NCBI GenBank assembly: GCA_900314495.1
Contig: OMVJ01000020.1
Location: 1-58,800, forward strand
Length of the DNA stretch: 58,800 bases
Reading direction: 5' to 3'
Source: an uncultured Olsenella sp.
Lineage (GTDB): Bacteria; Actinomycetota; Coriobacteriia; Coriobacteriales; Atopobiaceae
The notes under the pieces are model-generated. The model was not told the origin of the DNA, made no database searches, and worked only from the letters and a program-made list of their open reading frames with translations. The translations under genes were made by a program, and so were the position numbers. Shown here in pieces: positions 42,636 to 51,867 of the stretch. How positions within the stretch are numbered: position 1 is the stretch's first letter; every line of letters begins with the position of its first letter.

Positions 42636-43417
42636 GCCGGGACCTCCCCCGCGGGCACCGCGGCACCAAAGCCGCAGCGCCTCTCTATGGAGTCCGCCAG
42701 CGCGCGGTAGGCCTCCGCCATGGCGGAGTCCGGTGCCGCCTCCATGAGGGTCAGGCCGCCTTCCTCTGCGTCCGTCACCAGGCTGCTGTGCGGCAGCGCG
42801 CCAACGATGTCGCAACCCAGGTCGCCCGCAAGCTCGCGCACCTTGGCCTCCTCGTCGCGAACGTCGCGGCGGTTGAGGACCAGGCCTCCCATCTGCGCGT
42901 AGCCCCGCTTCTGGAAGTTCTGCACCGCCACGCCTATGTTGGCCGCCGCATGGATGGACATGTTCTCCCCGCTGGTCACCACCAGCACGTAGTTGGCGTA
43001 GCCCTCGCGCATGGGCACGGCGAAGCCGCCGCACACCACGTCACCCAGCACGTCGAAGAGTACGACGTCCGGCTGGTAGCGCTCGTAGACGCCCTTCTGC
43101 TCCAGCGTCTCCAGCGCGGTGATGATGCCGCGGCCGGCACAGCCCAGGCCCGGCAGCGGGCCGCCGGCCTCCGCGCAGAGCACCCCGGCAAAGCCCTGGC
43201 ACACCACGTCGTCCAAGCCGAAGGGCCGGCCAGACCGCACGCTGTCCATGACCGTGGGCAGCTCACGGCCGTGGCGCAGCAGGATGGTGGAGTCCGCCTT
43301 GGGGTCACAGCCAACCTGCAGCACGCGGTGGCCACGCTCCGCCCATATGACGGCCAGGTTGGACACCGTGGTGGACTTGCCAATGCCGCCCTTGCCGTAG
43401 AACGCCAGCTTTATCAT
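42629..43417 (-). CDS. NifH-like iron protein (set A)
   Basis: 262 residues from the ATG at 43417 (GGGGAGGAG upstream). A NifH/BchL/CfbC-type ATPase that donates electrons through a subunit-bridging [4Fe-4S] cluster. Seen: Walker [19 protein letters not shown], cluster ligands Cys93 (GLGCAGRG) and Cys129 (GDVVCGG), and Arg96, the position ADP-ribosylated in NifH. All functional residues are in place, so it should be an active reductase. It sits between hypE (34-base gap) and the set A NifD-like gene (overlap), so it likely serves that complex. Confidence 0.92.
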   Translation of the reverse strand: MIKLAFYGKGGIGKSTTVSNLAVIWAERGHRVLQVGCDPKADSTILLRHGRELPTVMDSVRSGRPFGLDDVVCQGFAGVLCAEAGGPLPGLGCAGRGIITALETLEQKGVYERYQPDVVLFDVLGDVVCGGFAVPMREGYANYVLVVTSGENMSIHAAANIGVAVQNFQKRGYAQMGGLVLNRRDVRDEEAKVRELAGDLGCDIVGALPHSSLVTDAEEGGLTLMEAAPDSAMAEAYRALADSIERRCGFGAAVPAGEVPAC

Positions 43418-43452
43418 GTCTCTCCTCCCCGCCGCTCCGGGTAACCCACGGG

Positions 43453-44457
43453 CTAGCAGATCCTGGGCAGCAGCTCGTTTCCAGGCTCGGGCAGGATGGT
43501 GCGGGTGCCGATCTCCGTCCGCATGACCACGCGACCGCGCGCCTCGTCCGTGACGCGGCCAATGACAACGGCGCCCTCCGTGTGGGGGCTGGCATGCAGC
43601 GCCTGCAGCACCGCGTCCGCTTCCTCCGCGGGGCAGACGATCACCAGCCGGCCCTCGCAGGCCAGGTACAGGGGCTCCAGGCCCAGCATGCCGCACACGC
43701 CAGCCACCTCCGGGGCAACGGGGACCGCCGTCGCGTCCAGCTCTATGCCCACGCCGCTCTGGTGGGCAATCTCGTACAGCACGGTGCCCACGCCACCGCG
43801 CGTGGCGTCGCGAATGGTGTGGATGTCGGTCGCCGCGGCAAGCGCGGCACGGATGGCGGCCGCCAGGGGCGCGCAGTCGCTGGTAACGTCCGCCTCTATG
43901 CCGTACTCGTCGCGCGCGAGCAGGATGGCGCAGCCATGCCGTCCCACGTCGCCCGTCACGATGATGGCGTCGCCGGGCCGCGCGTCCGCGCCGGAGGTCT
44001 TCACTCCCTCGTACACGCGGCCGATGCCCGTGGTGGTGATGAAGACGCCGTCCACCTGCCCCTTGCCGGCCACCTTGGTGTCACCCGCAACGATGCGCAC
44101 GCCGGCCTCGGCCGCGGTCTTCTCCATGGCGGAGGCAATCTGCTCCAGCCGCTCCATGGGGAAGCCCTCCTCTATGACGAAGCTGCAGGTAAGGTAGAGG
44201 GGCTCCGCGCCCATGCAGGCAACGTCGTTCACGGTGCCGCAGATGGAGAGCTTGCCCACGTTGCCGCCGGGGAAGAAGGCGGGCGAGACGATGAACCCGT
44301 CCGTGGAGACGGCGATCCTGCCAGCCGGCACCTCCAGCACGGCGGCGTCGTCCGCCGTGAGGTCCGGGTTGGCAAAGTGCGCCTTGAAGATGCGGTCTAT
44401 GAGCTCCGATGTCTGCTTCCCGCCCGCACCGTGCGCGAGCGTCACAATGTCCTTCAT
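43453..44457 (-). CDS. hypE: HypE, carbamoyl dehydratase (Fe-cyanide synthesis)
   Basis: 334 residues from the ATG at 44457 (GAGGAAG upstream). HypE converts the carbamoyl group placed by HypF on its C-terminal cysteine into thiocyanate, the source of the CN ligands. Seen: [13 protein letters not shown] (N-terminal PurM-like ATP-binding region), [29 protein letters not shown], and the C-terminal PRIC with the essential Cys as the last residue. So the enzyme looks functional. It lies between hypD and the set A NifH-like gene. Confidence 0.95.
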   Translation of the reverse strand: MKDIVTLAHGAGGKQTSELIDRIFKAHFANPDLTADDAAVLEVPAGRIAVSTDGFIVSPAFFPGGNVGKLSICGTVNDVACMGAEPLYLTCSFVIEEGFPMERLEQIASAMEKTAAEAGVRIVAGDTKVAGKGQVDGVFITTTGIGRVYEGVKTSGADARPGDAIIVTGDVGRHGCAILLARDEYGIEADVTSDCAPLAAAIRAALAAATDIHTIRDATRGGVGTVLYEIAHQSGVGIELDATAVPVAPEVAGVCGMLGLEPLYLACEGRLVIVCPAEEADAVLQALHASPHTEGAVVIGRVTDEARGRVVMRTEIGTRTILPEPGNELLPRIC

Positions 44458-44541
44458 GCTCTTCCTCACTGGGCCACGGGGCCCCTTGAACCCTTGCCAC
44501 AACCGGTTCCGCGCATCCCGCGAGCCCGGCCGCCGCAAGCC

Positions 44542-45591
44542 TTAGATGTCACCGCCATACAGGTAGAACGCCGAGCAGGCCCCCTCGCTGGAGACCATGC
44601 ACGCGCCAACGGGGTGCTCCGGCGTGCAGGCCCTGCCGAACAGGGGGCAGTCCCCCGGCTTGCAGGCTCCCTGAAGCACTTGGCCGCACCGGCACGCGCG
44701 GTTCTCGCGCCCCTCTATGGGCTCCAGGCCGTGCTTGGAGCGGGCGTCGTAGGCGGCGTACTCCTCGCGCAGCCGCATGCCGGATTGCGGAATGACGCCG
44801 ATGCCGCGCCAGCGGGAGTCGCACGGCTCCATCATCTGGGCGACCAGGCGCTGTGCGCTGGGCGAGCCCTCCGGCCTCACCACGCGCGGGTAGCAGTTTA
44901 CGAAGAAGGGCTTGCCCTCCTGGAACTTGGTCACGGCCACCGCAAGGGCGGTCACCAACTCGCGGGCCGTGAAGCCGGCCACCACGCCGCTCACGCCCTG
45001 GGCCACCAGGTCCTCGCAGGCCTTGGTGCCGGCAATGGCGCAGACGTGGCCGGGGTACAGGAAGGCGTCGCACGAGTCCTTCATGGCCTCGTAGGCGCCG
45101 GGCATGGTCTTGTTCGCCGTGAGGATGCTGAAGTTCCCCACGCCGTGCTCCTGCGCCGTGCGCACGGCAATGCAGCTGGAGGGCGTGGTCGTCTCGAACC
45201 CCACGGAGAGGAAGACCACGTCCTCCTGCGGGTGACGCTCCGCGTACGCCTCGCCGTCCTGCGGCGAGTACACCACCTGCACCTTGGCGCCGCGCGCACG
45301 GGCATCCTGCAGTGACATGGTGGAGCCGGGAACGCGCACAAGGTCGCCGAAGGTGGTTATGGTGCAGCCATGGTCCAGCGCCAGCGCTATGGCCTCGTCT
45401 ATGTAGCCCACGGGGGTCACGCATACCGGGCACCCCGGGCCGGAGATGAGCTCCACCGCAGGCGGCAGTATGCGCCGGATGCCCTGGCGGAAGATCTCGT
45501 GCGTGTGGGTGCCGCACACCTCCATGATGCGCACGTGCGGCCCGTCGTAGCCCTCCAGGATCTGGCGGGCGCTCTTGGTCTGCCGGGTCAT
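44542..45591 (-). CDS. hypD: HypD, Fe(CN)2CO assembly scaffold
   Basis: 349 residues. Fe-S protein that with HypC holds the iron while CN and CO ligands are attached. Seen: MEVCGTHTHEI, GPGCPVCVTPVGYI, GFETTTP, GHVCAIAG, and the C-terminal cluster motif with CRCGQVL, CKPGDCPLFG and GACMVSSEGAC. All key cysteines are present. Its ATG overlaps the hypC stop by one base (TAATG), so HypC and HypD are made together, as their complex requires. Confidence 0.96.
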   Translation of the reverse strand: MTRQTKSARQILEGYDGPHVRIMEVCGTHTHEIFRQGIRRILPPAVELISGPGCPVCVTPVGYIDEAIALALDHGCTITTFGDLVRVPGSTMSLQDARARGAKVQVVYSPQDGEAYAERHPQEDVVFLSVGFETTTPSSCIAVRTAQEHGVGNFSILTANKTMPGAYEAMKDSCDAFLYPGHVCAIAGTKACEDLVAQGVSGVVAGFTARELVTALAVAVTKFQEGKPFFVNCYPRVVRPEGSPSAQRLVAQMMEPCDSRWRGIGVIPQSGMRLREEYAAYDARSKHGLEPIEGRENRACRCGQVLQGACKPGDCPLFGRACTPEHPVGACMVSSEGACSAFYLYGGDI

Positions 45592-45803
45592 TACAGGAAC
45601 TCCTCCACCAAGCCGTCGGTCTCGTCCTCGTCGTCGTCCGTGATGCGGGCGATGGCAGAGCCCGCGTGCACCATGACGAAGTCGCCGGGCTCCAAGTCGT
45701 CCAGCAGCTCCGCGGAGACCTGCCTCCGAGCACCCGTCGCCTCCACAACGGCCGTGCCGTCGTCCTGCACCCTAATGACCCGAGCGGCCAATCCTACGCA
45801 CAT
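45591..45803 (-). CDS. hypC: HypC/HybG chaperone
   Basis: 70 residues. Starts MCVGLAARV with the essential Cys2 exposed after removal of Met, then the OB-like beta barrel (VEATGARRQVSAELLDDLEP, GDFVMVHAGSAIARI). The acidic tail DDDEDETDGLVEEFL is somewhat longer than usual. In [NiFe] systems HypC shuttles the Fe(CN)2CO unit from HypD to the hydrogenase large subunit; here no such subunit is visible and the acceptor is unknown. Confidence 0.94.
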   Translation of the reverse strand: MCVGLAARVIRVQDDGTAVVEATGARRQVSAELLDDLEPGDFVMVHAGSAIARITDDDEDETDGLVEEFL

Positions 45804-45879
45804 GTGGTTCCCCCAATCGCACCGGGAGACTCGCGCCTCCCGAGAAGTTCAATCGCATACCAGTCTCGCGCTGGCCGGC

Positions 45880-48324
45880 TCAGCCGTCCGTGCGATTTCC
45901 AACACCTTCCGGTGCCTCGCCAGCCCCCTTGCCGGCGCCCGGCACCCTTCCGTCCAGCACCCGCTGCGCGGCCACCACGGCCTGGCCCAGGGCGATGCCC
46001 CCGTCGTTGGGAGGCACCAGGCCGTGCGTCAGCACCACGAGACCGCCCTCCTCCAAGTATCGCTTGGTCAGGCCCAAAAGCAACGTGTTCTGGAAGCAGC
46101 CGCCGCTCAGCGCAACCGTGTCCAGGCCGCACTCGCCGCAGGCAACCGCGCATGCCGCGGCAACCTGGCGCGCCATGGCATCGTGGAAGGCGTAGGCAAG
46201 CGCAGCCGCGTCCTCGCCCGCGAGCCTGCGGTCCACGAGCCAGCCGAACAGCTCGTCCGTGGGCAGCTCCAGCTGGCCGTCGGGACCGCGCCGGGGCTCC
46301 ACGGCGCGCGGTGGCAGGGCGGCCCCCGCCCCACCGGCCTCCGCATGCGCCTCCGCCGCGTACTGCAGCGCGCACGAGGCCTCGCCCTCGAAGGTGGACT
46401 CGCGGCGTATGCCCAGGATGGCGCTGGCCGCGTCGAAGAGCCTGCCCGCGCTGGTGGAGGTGACGGCGTTGAGCTTCCTCTCCGCCATCATTACCTGGGC
46501 GCGCGCCGTGCGCTCGTCCGTAAGGCCCAGCGCGGCCACCACGTCCAGGGTGTCCCCAAGGCTCCCCTGCAAGCCGTGCACCAGCACCGTTGCCACGCGC
46601 CAGCCCTCGCGCGAGGCGCGGTCGCCGCCCACCTGCGTGAACGGCACCACGTGGCCCACGCGCCGAAAGCCGTGGTAGTCGCAGACCATGAGCTCCCCAC
46701 CCCAGACGGTGCCGTCCGTTCCGTAGCCCGTTCCGTCGAACGAGACGCCCAGCACCCGCCCCGGGTGGTCGTTCTCCGCCATGCAGGAGACGACGTGCGC
46801 GTAGTGGTGCTGCACCTCCACGAGGGGCAGGCCGGCCTCCCGGGCGATCTTCTCCGCCACGGCGCGGGAGTTGTAACGCGGGTGCAGGTCCGCCGCGACA
46901 ACGGCGGGAGCGGCCTCCAGCAGGCACTCCATGCGCTCCACGGACTCCTCCAACGCGCGAACGCTCCGCAGGTCAGACAGGTCGCCCACGTAGGCGGAGG
47001 GGTACATGAGCTCGCCCTTGCCCACGCAGAAGCAGTTCTTGAGCTCGCCGCCCACGGCCAGGACGGGAAGCTCCTCCCCCAGGCCCGAGACCACCACGGG
47101 CAGGGGCGCATAGCCACGCGAGCGGCGAATCATGTACGGCTGGCCCTGGAAGAAGTCCATGACGGAGTCGTCCGCGCGCGTGAGGATGGGCCTGTCGTTG
47201 GAGAGTACCAGGTCCGCCAGGCCGGCAAGCTCGCTGGCCGCGGACTCGTCGTCGCGGCAGATGGGAGCGCCGGAGACGTTGCCGCTGGTCATGACCAGGC
47301 AGTCCGGCATGGTCACGCCGTCGTCGTAGCGGAAGAGCAGCAGCTGTATGGGCGCGTAGGGCAGCATGACGCCCACGCGCGGGTTGCCCGGCGCCACGGA
47401 GGGGGCAAGGCAGGAGCCCGTGCGGCGCGACATTAGAACGATGGGCTTCTGGTGGCCCGTCAGCACCTCCTGGCGCGCTGGGTCCAGCTGGCACTCGCGC
47501 CGTGCCACCTCCTCGTTGGCCATCATGACGGCGAAGGGCTTCTGAGGCCGGCGCTTGCGCTCCCGCAGCAGGGCAACAGCGGCCTCGTTGGTGGCGTCGC
47601 AGCACAGGTGGAAGCCGCCAATGCCCTTCACCGCAACTATGCCGCCGCCCGCGATGCACCTGCGCGCGGCCGTTATGGCGTCGCGGCCCCGTTCCGGCCG
47701 GCCGAGCAGGTACACGCTTGGCCCGCAGTCGTTGCAGCACACGGGCTGGGCATCGTAGCGGCGGCTTGCCGGGTCGTGATACTCGTTCGAGCATTCCGGG
47801 CACATGGGGAACTTGCCCATGCTGGTGCGCTCCCGGTCGTATGGCAGGGAACGCAGGATGGTCAGGCGCGGCCCGCAGCAAGTGCAGTTTATGAAGGGGT
47901 GCAGGTACCTGCGGTTCGTTGGGTCGAAGAGCTCCCGCTTGCAGTCGTCGCAGATGGCGATGTCCGGCGAGACGAAGATCGCGCCACGGGTGTGCTCGCT
48001 CTCCTTGATGGCGAAGCCGTCGTACGCGCCTGCCTCGGCAGCCGGCACGTCCGCAACCTCGACCTTTATGACGTCGGCCCGCCTGGGCGGTTGCGTGCGC
48101 ACCAGGTGGCAGAAGTCATCCAGCTGACGGGGCGTGCCTTGGGCGAAAATCTCCACGTAGGGGCCCTTGTTGCAGACGGTGCCCGCAACGCCCGCCCGGG
48201 CGGCGTGCCGCGCGATGGTGGGGCGCATGCCCACGCCCTGCACAATGCCGTAGCAGCGCAGCCGCTTGGTCACCACCCCACGCTCGTGGCGCGGGATTCC
48301 GCCTGTCACTTCACGCACCGCCAT
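45880..48324 (-). CDS. hypF: HypF carbamoyltransferase
   Basis: 814 residues, slightly longer than usual at both ends. It makes carbamoyl-adenylate from carbamoyl phosphate and transfers the carbamoyl to HypE. Domains in order: acylphosphatase (RLRCYGIVQGVGMRPTIARH, about 22-105), double zinc finger (CDDCKRELFD, CTCCGPR, CPECSNEYHD, CCNDCGP), YrdC-like domain (about 210-400, VAVKGIGGFHLCCDA), and the Kae1-like catalytic domain with VQHHYAHVVSC and ALSGGCFQNTLL. The C-terminal Gly/Ala-rich tail is nonconserved. The ATG follows directly after the stop of the fused NifDK-like gene, showing cotranscription. Confidence 0.95.
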   Translation of the reverse strand: MAVREVTGGIPRHERGVVTKRLRCYGIVQGVGMRPTIARHAARAGVAGTVCNKGPYVEIFAQGTPRQLDDFCHLVRTQPPRRADVIKVEVADVPAAEAGAYDGFAIKESEHTRGAIFVSPDIAICDDCKRELFDPTNRRYLHPFINCTCCGPRLTILRSLPYDRERTSMGKFPMCPECSNEYHDPASRRYDAQPVCCNDCGPSVYLLGRPERGRDAITAARRCIAGGGIVAVKGIGGFHLCCDATNEAAVALLRERKRRPQKPFAVMMANEEVARRECQLDPARQEVLTGHQKPIVLMSRRTGSCLAPSVAPGNPRVGVMLPYAPIQLLLFRYDDGVTMPDCLVMTSGNVSGAPICRDDESAASELAGLADLVLSNDRPILTRADDSVMDFFQGQPYMIRRSRGYAPLPVVVSGLGEELPVLAVGGELKNCFCVGKGELMYPSAYVGDLSDLRSVRALEESVERMECLLEAAPAVVAADLHPRYNSRAVAEKIAREAGLPLVEVQHHYAHVVSCMAENDHPGRVLGVSFDGTGYGTDGTVWGGELMVCDYHGFRRVGHVVPFTQVGGDRASREGWRVATVLVHGLQGSLGDTLDVVAALGLTDERTARAQVMMAERKLNAVTSTSAGRLFDAASAILGIRRESTFEGEASCALQYAAEAHAEAGGAGAALPPRAVEPRRGPDGQLELPTDELFGWLVDRRLAGEDAAALAYAFHDAMARQVAAACAVACGECGLDTVALSGGCFQNTLLLGLTKRYLEEGGLVVLTHGLVPPNDGGIALGQAVVAAQRVLDGRVPGAGKGAGEAPEGVGNRTDG

Positions 48325-50826
48325 CTAGAACCTCACCAGGTGTCCGGAAAGCGCAAAGTGCGTCTCGTCGTACCAAGTGCCCCGGAAGTCCGGCACCAGC
48401 TTTCGCAGCACCGCGTCGGCAAGGATCACGTCTGGTGCCACGTCCGACACGGCGCGCACGAAGTCCCCCTCGGACCGCAGGCGCACGTCCTCCTGCCGCG
48501 TGACCTCCTCCGGCTGGCAGAAGAAGCTCGCCGCCACAACGTGGGCTGCGCCGCGCCCCAGCAGCTCGCGCCGGATTGCGTCTGCGGCAACCTGCTGGTG
48601 CACCACCAGCACGCACCGGCCCATCCACTCGTTCTGCGGCACAAGCCTCTCCGCCAGCGGAAAGCCGATGTCGTACGGCGTACCGAAGCGCTTCTGCAGC
48701 CACTTGGCCGCGGCAAGGCCGGAGGGGGCCACCACCAGGTTGCGCTCCGCCGCACCCGCCGTGCGAACGTCTTCCAGAGTCGCGCCCATGCCGAAGCACG
48801 TGACGTGCCTCCAACCCCGCTCCCCCAGCCTGGCAGCCAGCAACCCACCCGCGGAGGGGTCCGAAACGTCCATGGGCGTGCTGCCAAGCACGCCAATGCG
48901 CCCCTGCTCAGGGGTGGTGTCCTTCTCTGCGAACGAGGTCACCAGCGCCAGGTAGGCCTTCTCGGCGCCAGAGTCGTACAGGCGCATGCCGTCGGTGTCC
49001 ACGCTGATCACCGGAAGCCCGCAGCCGCGCTCCGCCAAGCGGCGCAGGGCGTGCAGGTCCGTGCCGATGACGGAGGGCACCGGCGTGCCGATGAGCGCCG
49101 CAAAGCTGGCATCCACCTTGCGCGCCGCGTCGGACAGCTTGCGCACCAAGAGGTCGTCCCGGCCCATGATGGCGTCCATGTCGCGCAGGCCCGCGCTGAA
49201 GACGGCGTCGCGGTTGGCAAACCAGCGCGGCTCGTCAAAGCCGCAGATGTTGCCCACGCAGCCGCCCGCGTCTATGACCACGGAGATTCCGCCCATGCCA
49301 TACAGCACGGAGACGGCACCGGACTGGTCCGGCGCGAAGGGGGTGAGCACACGCCGCAGGCCGCGCACCTCCTCCGCCGGGCGCAGGGCGCAGGAGGAAT
49401 GCGGAGCGGGGACCGGCCGGGGCCCGGACAGGTGCGAGAGGGACTCCGTCCCCCGGGCGCGTTCGCTCCTCAGCGAGACGGCGCCCTCCACCCCCGCGCG
49501 ACCACCGGCAGAGGCTCCCGCGGCCACGTCCCCCAGCGCAAGGAAGAGGTCGCGGACGGCGCGGTAGCCAAAGGGCTGAACGTCGCTGTTCCAAGCCAGG
49601 TTGGGGCACTCCGGGTGGTAGTAGCCGGCGTCGCGGCCAATGGTCAGCGTGACGCCCGTCCCCGCCGGGCTGTAGTCGATCATGCTGGGCTCCAGGTTGG
49701 AGTACACCATGGTCTGCGGGGAAAGCTCTGCCAGCTTCCGCAGGTACACGAAGTGGTCCGCCGAGACGGTGCAGAAGACCTCCGCCACCCGGAAGCCGTA
49801 GCGCACCAGCGCCAGCGCCAGCTCCAGCGGGTTCGAATTGGACCCCTCGCCAACGGCAAATACCTCGCCTGCGTGCGCCGCCCGGAACGCACGCATGGCC
49901 GCGGCTGCCTCCTCGCGGAAGGCCTCCTGCTCAAAGCTCGTTCCCAGCACCGATGCCAGGGCCTCGTACTGCCTGTGGATGCGGTCCACCTCGTAGAAGC
50001 GGTGCAGCTCGATCCACGGCATGCCCAGGCGCTCCTGCAGGTCCTGCGCCGCGGGCCCCGCCTCCGGGTTCAGCACCAGGTTGAAGTTGGCCTGGGCCAT
50101 GCGTTGGAAATCCTCGTAGTCGGCCGCGGTTGAGATTTCCCGCACGTGGCGAACGCCGGCCTGGCCCAGAAGCTCGCGCAGCTCCGACCCCGCATCCACC
50201 GGAGCGAAGTAGCCCAGCAGGTTGCACGCCCTGCGGTCGCGCTCGGCAGGTTCCAGCAGCGAGTACAGAGACTGGCGCACGTTCACCATGGGCGGCTTGC
50301 GGCCCTCGCGCGTGAGGGCGTACATGTAGCACGGCCGCACTCGCACCCCGGCAAGCTTCTCCGCCGCGCGGCACACGCGCTCCATGTCAGTCCCCAGCAG
50401 GGCGTCCACGCAGGTTATGCACACCATCACCACGGACGGCCGCGTGGGCAGGCTGTCGCACACGGCCTTCACGGCCTTGGGAATGCGCTTCAGGTGGCGG
50501 GCGGTAATCAGGTCCGTCTCGCTCATCTCAAGGTAGAAGAAGCGGTTCTCATACCCGGGCAGCTCCGAGATGGAGCTGGTGTTGCGCCCGCAGCAGCCCG
50601 GGGAGACCACCAGCATGACCGAGCCCGGCACTGCCAGGCCGGCGCGCTTTACACCGAAGCCCTCCGCTCCCGGCGAGTTGAAGGCCAGCGCGGCGGGTGA
50701 GCTGTATATGAGGTGCGTGTTGGAGACGAGCTCCGGCGGAATGTCCTGCGGCCCGCGCGCGGCAAGCTCCGCCACGGTATAGCCGAAGGCACGCCGTCCG
50801 GCAACGGGGTGCGCTATGGCCTGCAT
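48325..50826 (-). CDS. fused NifD-NifK-like oxidoreductase (set B)
   Basis: 833 residues, two nitrogenase component 1 domains in one chain. The N-terminal half (about 1-430) has Cys78/Cys79 (SPGCCGRN), Cys136/Cys139 (VCITC) and LEMSETDLITA, a NifD/NifE-like segment. A Gly/Ala/Pro/Ser-rich linker (about 432-495) joins the C-terminal half (about 496-833) with Cys523 and Cys528 (AGGCVGNICGFDE). The position equivalent to Cys94 of the set A NifK-like protein is Gly580 (ALIGTPVPSVIGTD). The ATG overlaps the stop of the set B NifH-like gene (TGATG). The two halves equal the separate set A subunits, so the protein should act as a homodimer with a four-domain core. Reaction unknown. Confidence 0.85.
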   Translation of the reverse strand: MQAIAHPVAGRRAFGYTVAELAARGPQDIPPELVSNTHLIYSSPAALAFNSPGAEGFGVKRAGLAVPGSVMLVVSPGCCGRNTSSISELPGYENRFFYLEMSETDLITARHLKRIPKAVKAVCDSLPTRPSVVMVCITCVDALLGTDMERVCRAAEKLAGVRVRPCYMYALTREGRKPPMVNVRQSLYSLLEPAERDRRACNLLGYFAPVDAGSELRELLGQAGVRHVREISTAADYEDFQRMAQANFNLVLNPEAGPAAQDLQERLGMPWIELHRFYEVDRIHRQYEALASVLGTSFEQEAFREEAAAAMRAFRAAHAGEVFAVGEGSNSNPLELALALVRYGFRVAEVFCTVSADHFVYLRKLAELSPQTMVYSNLEPSMIDYSPAGTGVTLTIGRDAGYYHPECPNLAWNSDVQPFGYRAVRDLFLALGDVAAGASAGGRAGVEGAVSLRSERARGTESLSHLSGPRPVPAPHSSCALRPAEEVRGLRRVLTPFAPDQSGAVSVLYGMGGISVVIDAGGCVGNICGFDEPRWFANRDAVFSAGLRDMDAIMGRDDLLVRKLSDAARKVDASFAALIGTPVPSVIGTDLHALRRLAERGCGLPVISVDTDGMRLYDSGAEKAYLALVTSFAEKDTTPEQGRIGVLGSTPMDVSDPSAGGLLAARLGERGWRHVTCFGMGATLEDVRTAGAAERNLVVAPSGLAAAKWLQKRFGTPYDIGFPLAERLVPQNEWMGRCVLVVHQQVAADAIRRELLGRGAAHVVAASFFCQPEEVTRQEDVRLRSEGDFVRAVSDVAPDVILADAVLRKLVPDFRGTWYDETHFALSGHLVRF

Positions 50827-51608
50827 CAGGCATCCGCCCCCGTCGCGGCCTGAGCCGCATCCTCTTCCAGCAGGCGCTGGGCCAGGTCCAGGAACACGTG
50901 CGAGATGGGCAGGCTGGCGTCTCCCTCTATGACGGTCTTGCCCTCGTCCTCAAAGCGGTTGATGTCGTCTGACCGTGGGATGTCACCAACAATGCGCAGG
51001 TTGGAGGCATCGGCGAAGGCCCGGACCTTCTCCAGCTCCCCAGGCACGTTGCGGCGGTTCAGGATGATGCCGCCCACCTCCGCGTAGCCACGGTCCTCGA
51101 AGTTGCGAACCGCGGTTGCAATGTTGTTGGCCGCGTAGAGGGCCATCTTCTCCCCGCTGGTCACAATGAGCACGCGCTTGGCGTAGCCCTCGCGAATGGG
51201 CGCGGCGAAGCCGCCGCACACCACGTCACCCAGCACGTCGTACAGGACGACGTCGGGCCGGTAGGTCTCGAACAGCTTCAGGTCCTCCAGCAGGCCGAAC
51301 GTGGCGATGATGCCGCGGCCGGCGCAGCCCAGGCCCGGCGTGGGGCCGCCCGTCTCTATGCAGAGGACGCCGCCAAAGCCCACCTTGGAGATCTGCTCTA
51401 TGGACTCCGGGTCCTCGTCCTCCTGGCGCAGGTAGTCCATGACGGGGCGCAGGGGCTGGCCTCCCAGCAGGTTTATGGTGGAGTCGGCCTTGGGGTCGCA
51501 GCCAATTTGGATCACGCGCTTGCCCAGCGCCGCAAAGGCGGCCGAGAGGTTGCTTGTGATGGTGGACTTGCCGATTCCCCCCTTGCCATACACCGCAATC
51601 TTGAGCAT
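50826..51608 (-). CDS. NifH-like iron protein (set B)
   Basis: 260 residues from the ATG at 51608. NifH-type ATPase with Walker [19 protein letters not shown], Cys95 (GLGCAGRG), Arg98 and Cys131 (GDVVCGG). It is clearly related to, but distinct from, the set A protein at 42629, and closer to nitrogenase NifH in the [11 protein letters not shown] segment. First gene of the ten-gene operon and translationally coupled to the fused NifDK-like gene. GGGGG lies about 8 bases before the start. Confidence 0.92.
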   Translation of the reverse strand: MLKIAVYGKGGIGKSTITSNLSAAFAALGKRVIQIGCDPKADSTINLLGGQPLRPVMDYLRQEDEDPESIEQISKVGFGGVLCIETGGPTPGLGCAGRGIIATFGLLEDLKLFETYRPDVVLYDVLGDVVCGGFAAPIREGYAKRVLIVTSGEKMALYAANNIATAVRNFEDRGYAEVGGIILNRRNVPGELEKVRAFADASNLRIVGDIPRSDDINRFEDEGKTVIEGDASLPISHVFLDLAQRLLEEDAAQAATGADA

Positions 51609-51867
51609 GCGCGTTCCCCCATACACAGCACTGAGCCCCATACGTCGGGCACCGCCACCCCTGCCTTCGAATGCCATTCAGACAATAGCAATTGGCAATG
51701 CCACTCCGTGATTTTACCGTCTTGTGGTTGTACCGCGAATAGCCCTGCGCTAACCCACAAGAACGGGCAGCGTAGGGCTTTGTTCGGTAAACGCGATTAT
51801 TTTAATAGTACTTGACACGCGAGTTCTTGCGAGGTGGTTAGATTGTGCGTTGCGAATCAGCGCACGC
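51609..51867 (-). promoter_or_regulatory. leader/promoter region of the nitrogenase-like operon
   Basis: 259-base gap, AT-richer than the neighbours. On the minus strand it has promoter-like TATTAAAAT (51797-51805 region) and GGTAAAAT (51713-51720 region). GCCCTGCGCT (51742-51751) and AGCGTAGGGC (51769-51778) form a hairpin in the possible leader. TTGACA with TTAGAT at 51810-51845 looks like a promoter on the plus strand but faces no gene. The exact promoter is not resolved. Confidence 0.4.

Noticed and set aside
41283-43034. 583-codon version of the set A NifD-like gene
   Set aside because: The extra N-terminal part overlaps the NifH-like gene in another frame and has no family similarity; the ATG at 42635 has a strong ribosome site.
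40068-43417. Protochlorophyllide reductase or F430 (Cfb) type nitrogenase-like enzyme
   Set aside because: There are no tetrapyrrole genes nearby, and the close linkage to HypCDEF and HydE points to different chemistry.
43453-48324. Ordinary [NiFe]-hydrogenase maturation operon
   Set aside because: HypA, HypB, structural subunits and the maturation protease are missing and nif-like genes are interleaved and translationally coupled.
38920-51608. True nitrogen-fixation (nif) cluster
   Set aside because: No NifB, no NifEN pair beside NifDK, and the component 1 proteins lack the full P-cluster cysteine set and recognisable FeMo-cofactor ligands.
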